Part shown: positions 30,411 through 39,463 of the stretch, one piece after another
Layout of the letters: each line of letters opens with the position of its first letter
Position numbering within the stretch: position 1 is the stretch's first letter
NCBI GenBank assembly: GCA_033557465.1
Contig: CM066033.1
Coordinates: 385,337,289 to 385,401,288, forward strand
Direction: 5' to 3'
DNA: 64,000 bases
Source of the DNA: Ichthyophis bannanicus
Lineage: Eukaryota > Chordata > Amphibia > Gymnophiona > Ichthyophiidae
Program-made: the position numbers and the translations under genes
Notes under the pieces: model-generated
What the model saw: the letters and a program-made list of their open reading frames with translations, nothing else
Databases searched by the model: none
What the model was told of the DNA's origin: nothing

Positions 30411-30560
30411 CAAGTCTATATGTACTTGTACAGTAAGTATGCACAGGAAGAAGAGTTTGGGCAGAGCGTGGATAGAGTCACAATTTCCGTGTGTCTTTTA
30501 TAGAATATTCTTCCAAAGATATTGCTGGGTAATCAGCTTGTCACACCCTAGTATTGCTGC
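30411..30560 (+). repeat. Unclassified interspersed repeat, right part
   Basis: Continues the repeat broken at 28789: AGAGTTTGGGCAGAGCGTGG ... GAGTCACAATTT aligns with 57215-57255. Confidence 0.6.
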
Positions 30561-31324
30561 AGGGTAGATGTGCGAAAAATATGTAAGGAGATCACCCACC
30601 CCTTTGTATGGGACTTTGTTGTCTCTGTGCCTCATTCATTAGCCCATCCCTTCTCCCCCCTTAGTGACACACAGTACTGGGTGCTCTACCCTCAGGCTAT
30701 CCTCTAATGCTAAGGGCGGAAGATAGGAGACTTCTCAAATTCAGACTTCCAGTTTTAAGTTTCGACGCTTTCCCTTTAAATGAGAACAATATTGTAGGTG
30801 GAAGTACAGCCCATATTTTGCAGTTTTGAATTTTACTCCTTTTTTCACAACCTTGGCAATATCCTTACTTAGCAACTCCTTTCTCTCTGTGCACCTAACG
30901 TCAAGAGCCCCAAGAAACTGGAGAGGGCTTCTCCTTTGTCGCTATCCCAAACACACCTGTAACGGTGCAAAGATTGGGCTCTACAGTTTTGCTTCAGATT
31001 TTCTGTCTGTGAAGTTAGTTGCTTTAAAACATACTTCATTACTAGGCATCTAAACCTGTGTATTACACATGCCTTCTGATATTATCGGCAAAAGAGCTTA
31101 AATTATTATCGTCTTTGCTCTAAATATGTATGGTGCAGCAAAAGGTCACATTTGCCGTTTTGGAAGGTAATGGCCAGAAAGGGGCAGGGAGTTTCCTAGT
31201 TATAAACTCTGTAATATGGCTTAGAGCTCTTAAAGAGTAGTTACTGTATACCAAAGCTTATGTGAATTTAGAAGGGCAGGTGGCAAGTCTTCAAAATAAA
31301 ATACATTTTAATTTATATGCTAGA
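30561..31324. other. Intergenic sequence, nothing recognised
   Basis: Short spurious frames only. Confidence 0.35.
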
Positions 31325-31548
31325 AAAGAGCAGTGGAGTGGTTAGAGCAAGAGCCTCGTACTCAAGAGGGCAGGTTTGATTCCCACTGGCACTCCTTGTG
31401 ACCTTGGGTGCATCACATTACCTTCCATTGCCTCGGAAGAAAAGACCTGGCAATCTACTTCTGGTCATACCCTGCCAAGAAAACCCAGGGGCAGCTGGGA
31501 TGCCAGGAGTCAGCATTGACTTGATGGCATTTTAACAACAAAAAAAGA
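31325..31548 (+). mobile_element. tRNA-derived SINE with RTE-like tail
   Basis: A-box-like TGGAGTGGTTAGAGC and B-box GGTTTGATTCC at the head, a CORE-like CTTGTGACCTTGGGTGCATC, then a 3' part CAAGAAAACCCAGGGGCAGC ... GGAGTCAGCATTGACTTGAT that resembles the tail of RTE-mobilised SINEs. The tail assignment is from memory. Confidence 0.65.
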
Positions 31549-31999
31549 GCAGCTATGATTAATTATAGGACTAATATTTCTACTAGAAAATTGTGGAAAG
31601 CAGTACATTATCTCCTTTTAATCTTCAGGCGTTCACGTAACTTGATCTAGCCTCTTTGGTCATTATCCTTAGCGCCTCCTGCTAAATTTTAAGTCTCCTG
31701 ATAGTGCCACTGAAAATCTCTTTAACCACTGTGGCGCTATCTGGACAATGTCAGGGCAGAGCGAGGACGTTCCATCTAACTGTACATATAGCCAGGGCTT
31801 TTAATGAGGGGGGTCCATGGCGGTTCGGAGTACTGGCACCTTTTGCATTGCCTATAAAATCGATCCATGATCCTTATGTGTTAATTAAAGAGCCCTTCCT
31901 ATGAGTCCCAGCACCTTTTTTTGCTAGGAAAAGTGCATGGCATTTACCACAATATTTCACTTTTATCCACAGAGCTAGGCATCTAGGCATGCGCATTTG
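31549..31999. other. Intergenic sequence, nothing recognised
   Basis: No gene, hairpin or repeat identified. Confidence 0.3.
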
Positions 32000-32310
32000 C
32001 CGCAAGTCCAGGGCTGATGTAAGCACTCACAAGTTTGCGGCACGGATCTTATGACTTACATCCCTACTCGTATTTTATAAAAAGTAGGTGCCTCCTTTTC
32101 CTTCTCAAATAAGCATGATTTGTATGCCTGCTCTCATGTGGGTGTAATGTCCACATCTTTAATCTAGGCCAGATTTCTGCAGGATTCGCCCTAGTAGTTT
32201 ATAAGAACACATAGGCGCCTATGTGTCTTCATAAAATAGGTTAAAAATAGTCACCTTCCTGCTCTATTAACCTAAGCGCCCTGTTATAAATGTACCCTCA
32301 ATGTACATAG
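32000..32310 (-). repeat. Unclassified interspersed repeat (same family as 57000-57440)
   Basis: Shares TTTATAAAAAGTAGGTGCCT, CATAAAATAGG and CACCTTCCTGCTCTATTAAC with the 57-kb copy. Orientation uncertain. Confidence 0.45.
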
Positions 32311-32629
32311 CCAGCAAGAGTGATTGCAGTGATAGATATCTAGATAGCAGTACTGAATATATGCATTTCTTAAAATGTCACAGACAGTGTTTAAAAAATA
32401 GGATTGCCGCTGCCACTGAGTATTGACTGGCTAATTTTTCATTAGTTTCTCTGGTCTCTTTCTTATTGCAGCAGTTCCAGGAAGAGCCTCACCGTGTCCT
32501 CGAGCTGAACCTGGGGTGAAGTCTGTACTATTGCTACCACACTCATTAGCCCTAATGCTTTTTATGCTGGGTAACAAGCAACCAGTATGAAGTTTTCTTT
32601 CTTCTTCCTTTCATACTTCAACAGCAAAT

Positions 32630-32835
32630 AAGAACATAAGAAAAGTCATGTTGAATCAGGCTAGTGTCCATCAAGCCCAGCCTATCTCTGCCAGTGGCCA
32701 GTTCGGGTCACAAATATCTGGCAGATCCCAAAAAGTAGATCTGTTTCTCATAGATAATTTCCAGGGATGAGCAATGGTTTCCCAAGTCTACCTGAATAAT
32801 GAAACTTTTCCTCCAGAAGCTTGACCAAACAAGGC
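32630..32835 (-). mobile_element. CR1-type LINE 3' end
   Basis: AGTGTCCATCAAGCCCAGCC, GGCCAGTTCGGGTCAC and GGTTTCCCAAGTCTACCTG match the 3' end of the full-length CR1 at 35086. Confidence 0.75.
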
Positions 32836-32918
32836 CGGCCTGTCCATTGTGCGAGAATGTTGTTCACATAGGGCCCTGCACTAATAACATCCCGCACATG
32901 CTATTTGGCATCTTGCAA

Positions 32919-33165
32919 GGTCGGCTTTAGAGGGAACCGGAGAGGCTCCGGCTCACCTCTTTGCAGCTGACGAAGTGAAGAGCACCGTTTATCTTTACTT
33001 TGGCAGCTGTGTTCTAGTATAGGCCGGAGGTCAAAGGGAATTTCCTGTTTCCCGGCACTCAGCGTGCCAGCAGCAGCTTCTGAAGTGACGAAAAATAGCG
33101 TTCTTCACTTTGGCGGGTGTCAGAAGTGAGCCGGGGCCTCTCCGCCTCCTCTAAAGCCAGTCGGA
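32919..33165. mobile_element. Fold-back MITE
   Basis: Left arm GTCGGCTTTAGAGGGAACCG, then GAGAGGCTCCGGCTCAC; right arm GAGCCGGGGCCTCTCC, then CTCTAAAGCCAGTCGG. The arms are 70 bp and nearly complementary. No coding capacity. Confidence 0.7.
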
Positions 33166-33179
33166 CAGCCGTGGGGGCT

Positions 33180-33345
33180 CTTTGGGGGGGGGGGGGAGAG
33201 GGCTAGGACTGGAAAAATCTGATGGGGAGCTAGGGCTGGAAATGGACTGAATGGGGGGGCTTGGACTGCACATGGGCTAATGGGGGGCTAGGATAGGACT
33301 GGAAATGGGCTAATGGAGGGGCTAGGATTGGAATTGGGCTGACAG
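33180..33345. repeat. Minisatellite, left part
   Basis: Repeats of GGGCTAGGATTGGAAATGGG-type units with G-rich variants. The same array resumes at 41205 after nested L2 and CR1 insertions. Confidence 0.85.
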
Positions 33346-33572
33346 AGCATCACTACCTTCCTGTCCCCCCCCCATCTCCTCCCCCCCCTCCTGTTGCATC
33401 TCCCCCTCCCACCTCCCAACTCTCACATACATGGGCCTCATTCTGTCCGATCACCACAGCTGAACTTCTTCAACTCATTTCTTCCTCCAAAAAGACATAC
33501 TGTTCTCTTGACCCCATCCCCTCTTCCTGGCTACTCACTCCCTCTCTTGCACTTTAGCCTTCCATTCTCACT

Positions 33573-34229
33573 ATGATTAATACAAGCCTTTCCATAGGGA
33601 CTTTCCCCCACTCTTGGAAGCATGCCCTCATTCGCCCTATCCTCAAGAAACCCTCACTTGATCCTCTGGTTCCAGCTCACTATCGCCCCGTCTCTAACCT
33701 TCCCTTCCTTTCCAAACTCCTTGAAAAAAACGTCTTTGCCCAACTTTCTCATCATTTAGATTTCACCAATTTTCTTCACCCCCGTCAGTCAGGTTTCCAA
33801 CAGGGTCACAGTGTTGAAACTGTTCTGCTTGCTTTTACTAACGCTCTACATGTAGCCCATGATCGCAGGGACTTTTCGGTGACGGTATCCTTGGATTTAT
33901 CCACAGCTTTTGACTTAGCTGATCACTCCCTTCTTCTTCGCCTATGTGAGGCCGGCCTCTGCAGCACAGCTTATCGGTGGTTCCATTCCTTTCTCTTCTC
34001 TCAGTCTTGTGCAGTTCTCTCTTCTTCCTTCTCTATTCCCTCTTCTGATCCATTCCCTTTACCCTGTGGGGTCCCCCAAGGTTCCGTCCTAGCACCCCTC
34101 CTTTTCAATCTCTTTCTAGCACCTCTTGCCCTACTGATACAGCAATCTGGGATTTCCGCCTTCTATTACGGAGACGACATAGTCCTTCTACATCACACCT
34201 CCCTCTTCACCCTGACCTTTCTGCTCTGA
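33573..34229 (+). pseudogene. L2-type reverse transcriptase, N-terminal and palm part
   Basis: Reads PHSWKHALIRPILKKPSLDP, YRPVSNLPFLSKLLEKNVF, then the palm LDLSTAFDLADHSLLLRL and CGVPQGSVLAPLLFNLF, ending with FYYGDDIVLL, where the usual YADD is YGDD. The conserved catalytic Asp pair remains. A frameshift after 34200 separates it from the C-terminal part. The element is 5'-truncated, so the endonuclease is missing. Confidence 0.88.
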
Positions 34230-34333
34230 ACTCCTGTCTCTCTACTGTTGCAAATTGGCTAACCCTTAATTGCCTTCATCTCAACCTAATTAAAACCGTT
34301 GCAATTTGGTTCACCCAAGGCAGCCCCCCCCTA

Positions 34334-35020
34334 TTGGCCCCATCCTTCTCAGGCGCCACCATACCCCTAGTCTCCTGCTTCCGCTACTTGGGTGTCTCCT
34401 TCGATTCCGGCCTCTTCTTTCAAGCCCATGTTTCCCACATCACCAAAACCTCCTTCTTTTTCCTTTGTCAGATACGTGCAATTCGCCCCTTTCTCACTCC
34501 GCCCGCCCTTACCACTTTGCTATTATCACTGGTCATGTCGCGTGTTGACTTCTCTAACTCTGTCTTCACTGGCCTTTCCAAAACACAACTAGGTAGACTA
34601 CAAAGAATCCAAATCACTGCTGCCCGCCTTGTCTCCTTCTGTTCCCAACGAGATCACATAACACCTCTCCTTGCTCATCTACACTGGTTACCTGTCTTCT
34701 TTCGCATTCAGTTTAAATTGCTTACTCTAGTTCACAGAGCCCTCCACACTAGTACCCCACAATACCTGGCAGATCTTATTACATTCCACACCCCCAGACA
34801 CATCCCCCGCTCCTTCCACCTCAATCGACGTAATCTCTCTTCCCCCTCCCTTGCTCACCTTCAATTCACTCACTCCTCTGCATTCTTTTTCATCGGCCCC
34901 ACACTCTGGAATTCACTCCCCACTTCCCTCCGGTTAGAACCCCACCACACCACCTTCAAGCAAAACTTAAAAACCCACCTCTTTTCCTTGGCCTATGATC
35001 TTCCCTCCCCTTTTGTCTGA
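34334..35020 (+). pseudogene. L2-type reverse transcriptase, thumb and C-terminal part
   Basis: Contains SCFRYLGVSFDSGLFFQAHV, LQRIQITAARLVSF, HITPLLAHLHWLPVFFRIQF and TPQYLADLITFH, the characteristic L2/Rex-type C-terminal region with the LHWLPV box. Uninterrupted 228 codons, one frame off the preceding part. Confidence 0.88.
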
Positions 35021-35254
35021 CCACGTTCCCTACGTATAGTCCTGCATCTTCTCTCTTGCACTGTCCTATCAACAATTGTAACTTATCATAAGATCATAAG
35101 ATATGCCATATTGGGTCAGACCAAGGTCCATCAAGCCCAGTATTCTGTTTCCAACAGTGGCCAATCTAGGTCATATGTACCGAGCAGTTTCCCCAAGAGA
35201 CACAAGTTCCACAGTGCTTGTACTGGGTCAAGCATTGATATCTTCGGTCACTTC

Positions 35255-36901
35255 TTAATAATGGTTTATGGACCTTTCCTCCAGGAACTTGTCCAAACCA
35301 TTTTTAAACCCAGCTACACTAACAGCCTTTACTACATCCTCTGGTAACAAATTCCAGAGTTTGATTACACGTTGAGTGAAAAAATATTTTCTTTTATTAG
35401 TCTTAAATAGTTTACCCTGTAGCTTCATTGCATGTCCCCTAGTCTTTCTATATTCTGATAAGGTAAACAATCGATCTACGTTTACCCGTTCCACTCCGTT
35501 CATTAATTTATAGACTTCTATCATATCTCCCCTCAGCCGTCTCTTTTCCAGGTTAAAGAGCCCTAACCTTTTTAGCCTTTCTTCATAGGAGTATCCTTCC
35601 ATCCCCTTTACCATTTTGGTGGCTCTTCTCTGAACCTTTTCTAAAATCGCTATATCCTTTTTAAGATACGGCGACCAGAATTGCACACAATATTCAAGGT
35701 GCGGTCTCACCATGGAACGATATAGAGGCATTATAATATCTTTTGTTTTATTTTCCATTCCTTTCCTTATCATACCTAGCATTCTATTTGCTCTCTTGGC
35801 CGCCGCTGCACACTGGGCCGAGGGTTTTAACATGGTATGCACAATGATGCCTAAATCTTTTTCCTGGGTGGTGGTTCCTAATGTGGAACCTTGCATCGTG
35901 TAACCATAGTTTGGGTTGTTCTTCCCTAGGTGCATAACCTTGCATTTGTCCACATTAAATTTCATCTGCCATTTTGATGCCCAGTCTTCCAATTTATCAA
36001 GATCCTCTTGCAATTTTCCACAATCCTCTTGGGTTTTAACAACTTTAAATAGTTTTGTGTCATCTGCAAATTTGATAACCTCACTCGTTATTCCACTTTC
36101 CAGGTCATTTATGAATATGTCAAAAAGCAGCGGACCCAGCACAGATCCCTGGGGTACACCACTATTCACCTTTCTCCATTGGGAAAATTGGCCATTTAGC
36201 CCTACCCTCTGCTTTCTATCTTTTAACCAGTTCCTGATCCACAATAGTACACTGCCTCCTATCCCATGACTCTTTAGTTTCGCCAAAAGTCTCTGATGAG
36301 GGACCTTGTCAAAGGCTTTCTGAAAGTCCAGATACACAATATCAACCGACTCACCTTTGTCCACCTGTTTATTCACTCCTTCAAAAAAACATAACAGATT
36401 AGTAAGACAAGATCTTCCTTGTCTAAAGCCATGTTGGCTGTCTCCCATTAGGTTTTGACTATCTACATGCTGAGTAATTTTATTCTTTATGATGGTTTCT
36501 ACCATTTTTCCTGGTACTGACGTCAGGCTCACCGGTCTGTAGTTTCCTGGATCACCCCTGGAACCCTTTTTAAAAATTGGTGTTACACTGGCGATCCTCC
36601 AATCTTCAGGTATTAGAGATGATTTTAATGATATTTCACAGATTACTGATAGCAGGTCTGCAATCTCATATTTCAGTTCTTTCAACACCCTTGGATGTAT
36701 ACCATCCGGCCCAGGTGATTTGCTACTCTTCAGTTTATCTAATAGTTGTAAGACATCTTCCCGATGTATCGATATTTCCTTCAATTCTTCCGCACCTTTA
36801 AATACCACTTCAGTCATGGGTAACATCCCTACATCTTCCTCAGTAAAGACTGAAGCAAAGAATTCATTCAGTCTCTCCGCTATCACCTTGTCGCCTCTTA
36901 G
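35255..36901 (-). CDS. CR1 ORF2, reverse transcriptase part
   Basis: About 548 uninterrupted codons after the SINE junction, beginning RGDKVIAERLNEFFASVF. RT motifs in order: SPGPDGIHPRVLKELK, NYRPVSLTSVPGKMVE, YLDFQKAFDKVPHQRL, NSGVPQGSVLGPLLFDIF and the catalytic VIKFADDTKLF. The C-terminal region follows (YRSMVRPHLEYCVQFWSPYL, then KYFFTQRVIKLWNLLPEDVV), with the FK-LD end. All three catalytic Asp residues are present. Reverse-transcribes its own RNA at a nicked target. Separated from its endonuclease only by a 289-bp SINE; discounting the SINE plus one TTAG copy, the frame is continuous. Confidence 0.93.
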   Translation of the reverse strand, partial: LRGDKVIAERLNEFFASVFTEEDVGMLPMTEVVFKGAEELKEISIHREDVLQLLDKLKSSKSPGPDGIHPRVLKELKYEIADLLSVICEISLKSSLIPEDWRIASVTPIFKKGSRGDPGNYRPVSLTSVPGKMVETIIKNKITQHVDSQNLMGDSQHGFRQGRSCLTNLLCFFEGVNKQVDKGESVDIVYLDFQKAFDKVPHQRLLAKLKSHGIGGSVLLWIRNWLKDRKQRVGLNGQFSQWRKVNSGVPQGSVLGPLLFDIFINDLESGITSEVIKFADDTKLFKVVKTQEDCGKLQEDLDKLEDWASKWQMKFNVDKCKVMHLGKNNPNYGYTMQGSTLGTTTQEKDLGIIVHTMLKPSAQCAAAAKRANRMLGMIRKGMENKTKDIIMPLYRSMVRPHLEYCVQFWSPYLKKDIAILEKVQRRATKMVKGMEGYSYEERLKRLGLFNLEKRRLRGDMIEVYKLMNGVERVNVDRLFTLSEYRKTRGHAMKLQGKLFKTNKRKYFFTQRVIKLWNLLPEDVVKAVSVAGFKNGLDKFLEERSINHY

Positions 36902-37194
36902 GGAGGAGTAACCTAGTGGTTGGGGCAAGGTACTTCAGGCTGGAAGGTCGGGGGTTCAAATACCACTAGAGAACAGCAACCTTGGGCCGGAAGGACTGGG
37001 GTTTCTAGTCCCACAGATGCTCCTTGTGGTCTTGGGCAAGCCACTTAACCCTCCACTGCCCATGTTCCCTGTAAGTATTAGTGTATGTGTCTCATATCCC
37101 CGCGTGTTAAATGCATCCCCCAATTGTGTTGTGACCGCTTTGATTGAAGGATAAGGCGGTATACAAAACTGTCTAAATAAAATAAATAAATTAG
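36898..37194 (+). mobile_element. tRNA-derived SINE inserted in CR1 ORF2
   Basis: SINE body 36902-37190 with 4-bp repeats TTAG on both sides (36898-36901, 37191-37194). Head: GTAACCTAGTGGTTGGGGCA (A box) and GGGGGTTCAAATACC (B box); then GTCTTGGGCAAGCCACTTAA, the CORE phrase; the tail GACCGCTTTGATTGAAGG ... GGCGGTATACAAAACTG ends (AAATAAAA)n. The tail resembles that of the L2 at 41097-41204, suggesting L2-driven mobility. Confidence 0.88.
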
Positions 37195-38436
37195 TGCTCC
37201 TTTAACCCCTTTATCATCTAATGGACCAACTGACTCTCTCACAGGTTTTTTGCTACGAATGTACTTGAAAAGGTCTTTATTTCGCGTTTTTGCTTCCGCA
37301 GCAAGCTTCTTCTCAAATTCTCTCTTTGCCTGCCTTATCAATGCCTTGCATTTGACTTGCCAGTGCTTGTGCTGTTTCCAGGTTTCGTCGTTTGGCTCTT
37401 TTTTCCATTTCCTGAAAGATGCTTTTTTGGCAACAACAGCCTCTCTGACCTCACCTTTAAACCATGCTGGCAGTTTTTTGGACTTCCTTCCACTTTTCTT
37501 AAAGCGTGGAATACAGCTGGTCTGGGCTTCCAAGATAGTATTTTTCAACAACACCCAAGCTTGATGTACGTCTTTAACCTTTGCAACTGCTTCTTTTAGT
37601 TTTTTCTTAACTGTTTTCCTCATTTTATCATAGTCTCCCTTTCGAAAGTTAAAGGGTAGTACTGTGGATTTCCTTACTATCCCTCCTCCACTAATTAAAT
37701 CAAAGGCGATCATGCTATGATCACTATTGCCAAGTGGCCCCAACACCCTTATCTCTTGCACTAGATCTGGTGTTCCACTAAGGACTAGGTCTAATATGGC
37801 TTCCTCTCTGGTTGGTTCATGAACCAGCTGCTCCAAGAAGCAGTCATTTATTTCATCTAGGAACTTTATCTCCCTAGCATGTCCTGACGTGACACTGACC
37901 CAGTCGATACCAGGGTAATTGAAATCACCCATTATTATTACTCCGCTGTAACGTTTGTTAGCTTCCTTGATTTCTTTGAGCATTTCATCATCCATTTGGT
38001 CATTCTGGCCAGGTGCTTGATAGTACACCCCCACTGCCATTGCCTTCCCCCTTTTATATGGAATTTCAATCCATATAGATTCTACAGCAGATTTTGTTTC
38101 CTGCAAAACTTTAATCCTTTCTGAGTCAATGCCCTCTCTAACATAGAGCGCAACCCCTCCACCAATTTGATCAGCTCTCTCATTACGATATAGTTTGTAC
38201 CCAGGTATCACAATGTCCCACTGGTTGTCCTCCTTCCACCATGTCTCTGATATTCCAATCATATCTAACCTTTCATTTAGTGCTATATATTCTAACTCTC
38301 CCATCTTATTCTTTAGACTTCTAGCATTTGCATACAAGCATTTTAGAGAATGTATTTTATTCATGTTAATTTGGCTATTGTTAGACATGGGTAAATTGGG
38401 ATCTTTAAGCTCTGTCTGCTCCATACTTGAGGGCAT
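37191..38436 (-). CDS. CR1 ORF2, AP-type endonuclease part
   Basis: Starts at ATG 38436. The endonuclease/exonuclease/phosphatase fold shows LKCLYANARSLKNKMGEL, MIGISETWWKE (catalytic Glu), IGGGVALYVREG, VIIMGDFNYPGIDW and LGNSDHSMIAFDL with the catalytic Asp-His pair. The linker to RT continues to KYIRSKKPVRESVGPLDD. It nicks target DNA for primed reverse transcription. No stop codon before the SINE insertion at 37190. Confidence 0.92.
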
Positions 38437-38542
38437 TTGGGCTACTTTACTCTTTTATGGAACCTCTCTGCTTTTGGTAGTATCCTTCAAGTATCCTTCC
38501 GAACCATCCGCTCTTGGGCGACTGTCGGCTTTCCCCTAATAT

Positions 38543-39463
38543 CTAGTTTAAAAGCTGCTCTGTCTCCTTTTTAAAGGTTAATGCCAACAGCCTGGTTCCA
38601 CCCTGGTTAAGGTGAAGCCCATCCCTTCGGAAGAGCCCCTCCTTTCCCCAGAATGTTCCCCAGTTCCTAACAAATCCAAAACCCTCATCTATGCACCATT
38701 GTCTCATCCACGCATTGAGACTCCGGAGCTCTGCCTGCCTTTTGGGTCCTGCGCGTGGAACAGGAAGCATTTCGGAGAATGCTACCATGGAAGTTCTGGA
38801 TTTCAACTTCCTGCCTAAAAGCCTAAATTTTGCCTCCAGAACCTCCCTACCACATTTTCCTATGTCATTGGTACCGACATGTACCAAGACAGCAGACTCC
38901 TCCCCAGCACTTTCTAAGACCTTATCTAGGTGGCGCGTGAGGTCTGCTACCTTCGCACCAGGCAGGCATGTTACCAGGTGATCCTCACGTCCACCAGCCA
39001 CCCGGCTATCTACATGCCTAATGATCGAATCACCAACTATAACAGCTGTCCTAACCCTTCCCTCATGGGCACATAGCCCTGGAGAAACTTCCTCGGTGCG
39101 AGAGGGTTTTACATCACCTGGAGGACAGGACCTAGTTACAGGATCACTTCCTGCCACACCAGGGTGATGCTCTCCTGTCACGTGACCTCTCTCCTCCATG
39201 GCAACAGGGGTGCTGCCAGACTGGAGGTGGGACTTCAGGACTATATCCCTGTAGGCCTCGTCTATGTACTTCTCTGTCTGTCTTATGTTTTCCAAGTCTG
39301 CTACTTTAGCCTCTAGAGAACGGACTTGTTCCCTGAGAGCAAAGAGCTCCTTGCACCTGGTGCACACGTAAGACCTCTCACCAACTGGGAGAAAATCATA
39401 CATGTGACACTCAATGCAAAAGACTGGAAAGCCCCCATCCCGCTGCTGGACTGCTGTCTGCAT
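38543..39463 (-). CDS. CR1 ORF1 with Cys-rich finger and SGNH esterase domain
   Basis: An intact 306-residue frame from ATG 39463. N-terminus: two CxxC pairs (FCIECHMYDF and YVCTRCKELF) followed by a coiled coil (ALREQVRSLEAKVADLEN). From residue about 140 comes an SGNH/GDSL-type hydrolase: block I VIVGDSIIRHVD (Ser nucleophile), block III VLVHVGTNDIGKCG near 194, and block V RDGLHLNQGG near 279 with Asp and His. CR1 ORF1 proteins are known to carry this esterase, thought to help in RNP handling or membrane contact. The active-site residues are all visible. It is not a host lipase: it lies directly upstream of ORF2 in a LINE. Confidence 0.93.
   Translation of the reverse strand: MQTAVQQRDGGFPVFCIECHMYDFLPVGERSYVCTRCKELFALREQVRSLEAKVADLENIRQTEKYIDEAYRDIVLKSHLQSGSTPVAMEERGHVTGEHHPGVAGSDPVTRSCPPGDVKPSRTEEVSPGLCAHEGRVRTAVIVGDSIIRHVDSRVAGGREDHLVTCLPGAKVADLTRHLDKVLESAGEESAVLVHVGTNDIGKCGREVLEAKFRLLGRKLKSRTSMVAFSEMLPVPRAGPKRQAELRSLNAWMRQWCIDEGFGFVRNWGTFWGKEGLFRRDGLHLNQGGTRLLALTFKKETEQLLN

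Larger units (their letters stand above)
33375..35085 (+). mobile_element. L2-clade LINE, 5'-truncated
   Basis: RT part of an L2-type element inserted in the minisatellite. Its 3' UTR is interrupted at 35085 by a full-length CR1 and resumes at 41097-41204 with the typical GTAAACCACTTTGATTG ... GGGCGGTATATCAAATAA tail. Confidence 0.85.

Noticed and set aside
36902..37190. A tRNA gene
   Set aside because: Only A- and B-box-like sequences remain and they head a SINE with CORE region and A-rich tail; no cloverleaf is apparent. The same applies at 31325 and 63745.
38543..39463. Host SGNH/GDSL esterase gene
   Set aside because: The domain lies in ORF1 directly upstream of a CR1 ORF2 and after the CR1 5' UTR; it is the known CR1 ORF1 esterase.
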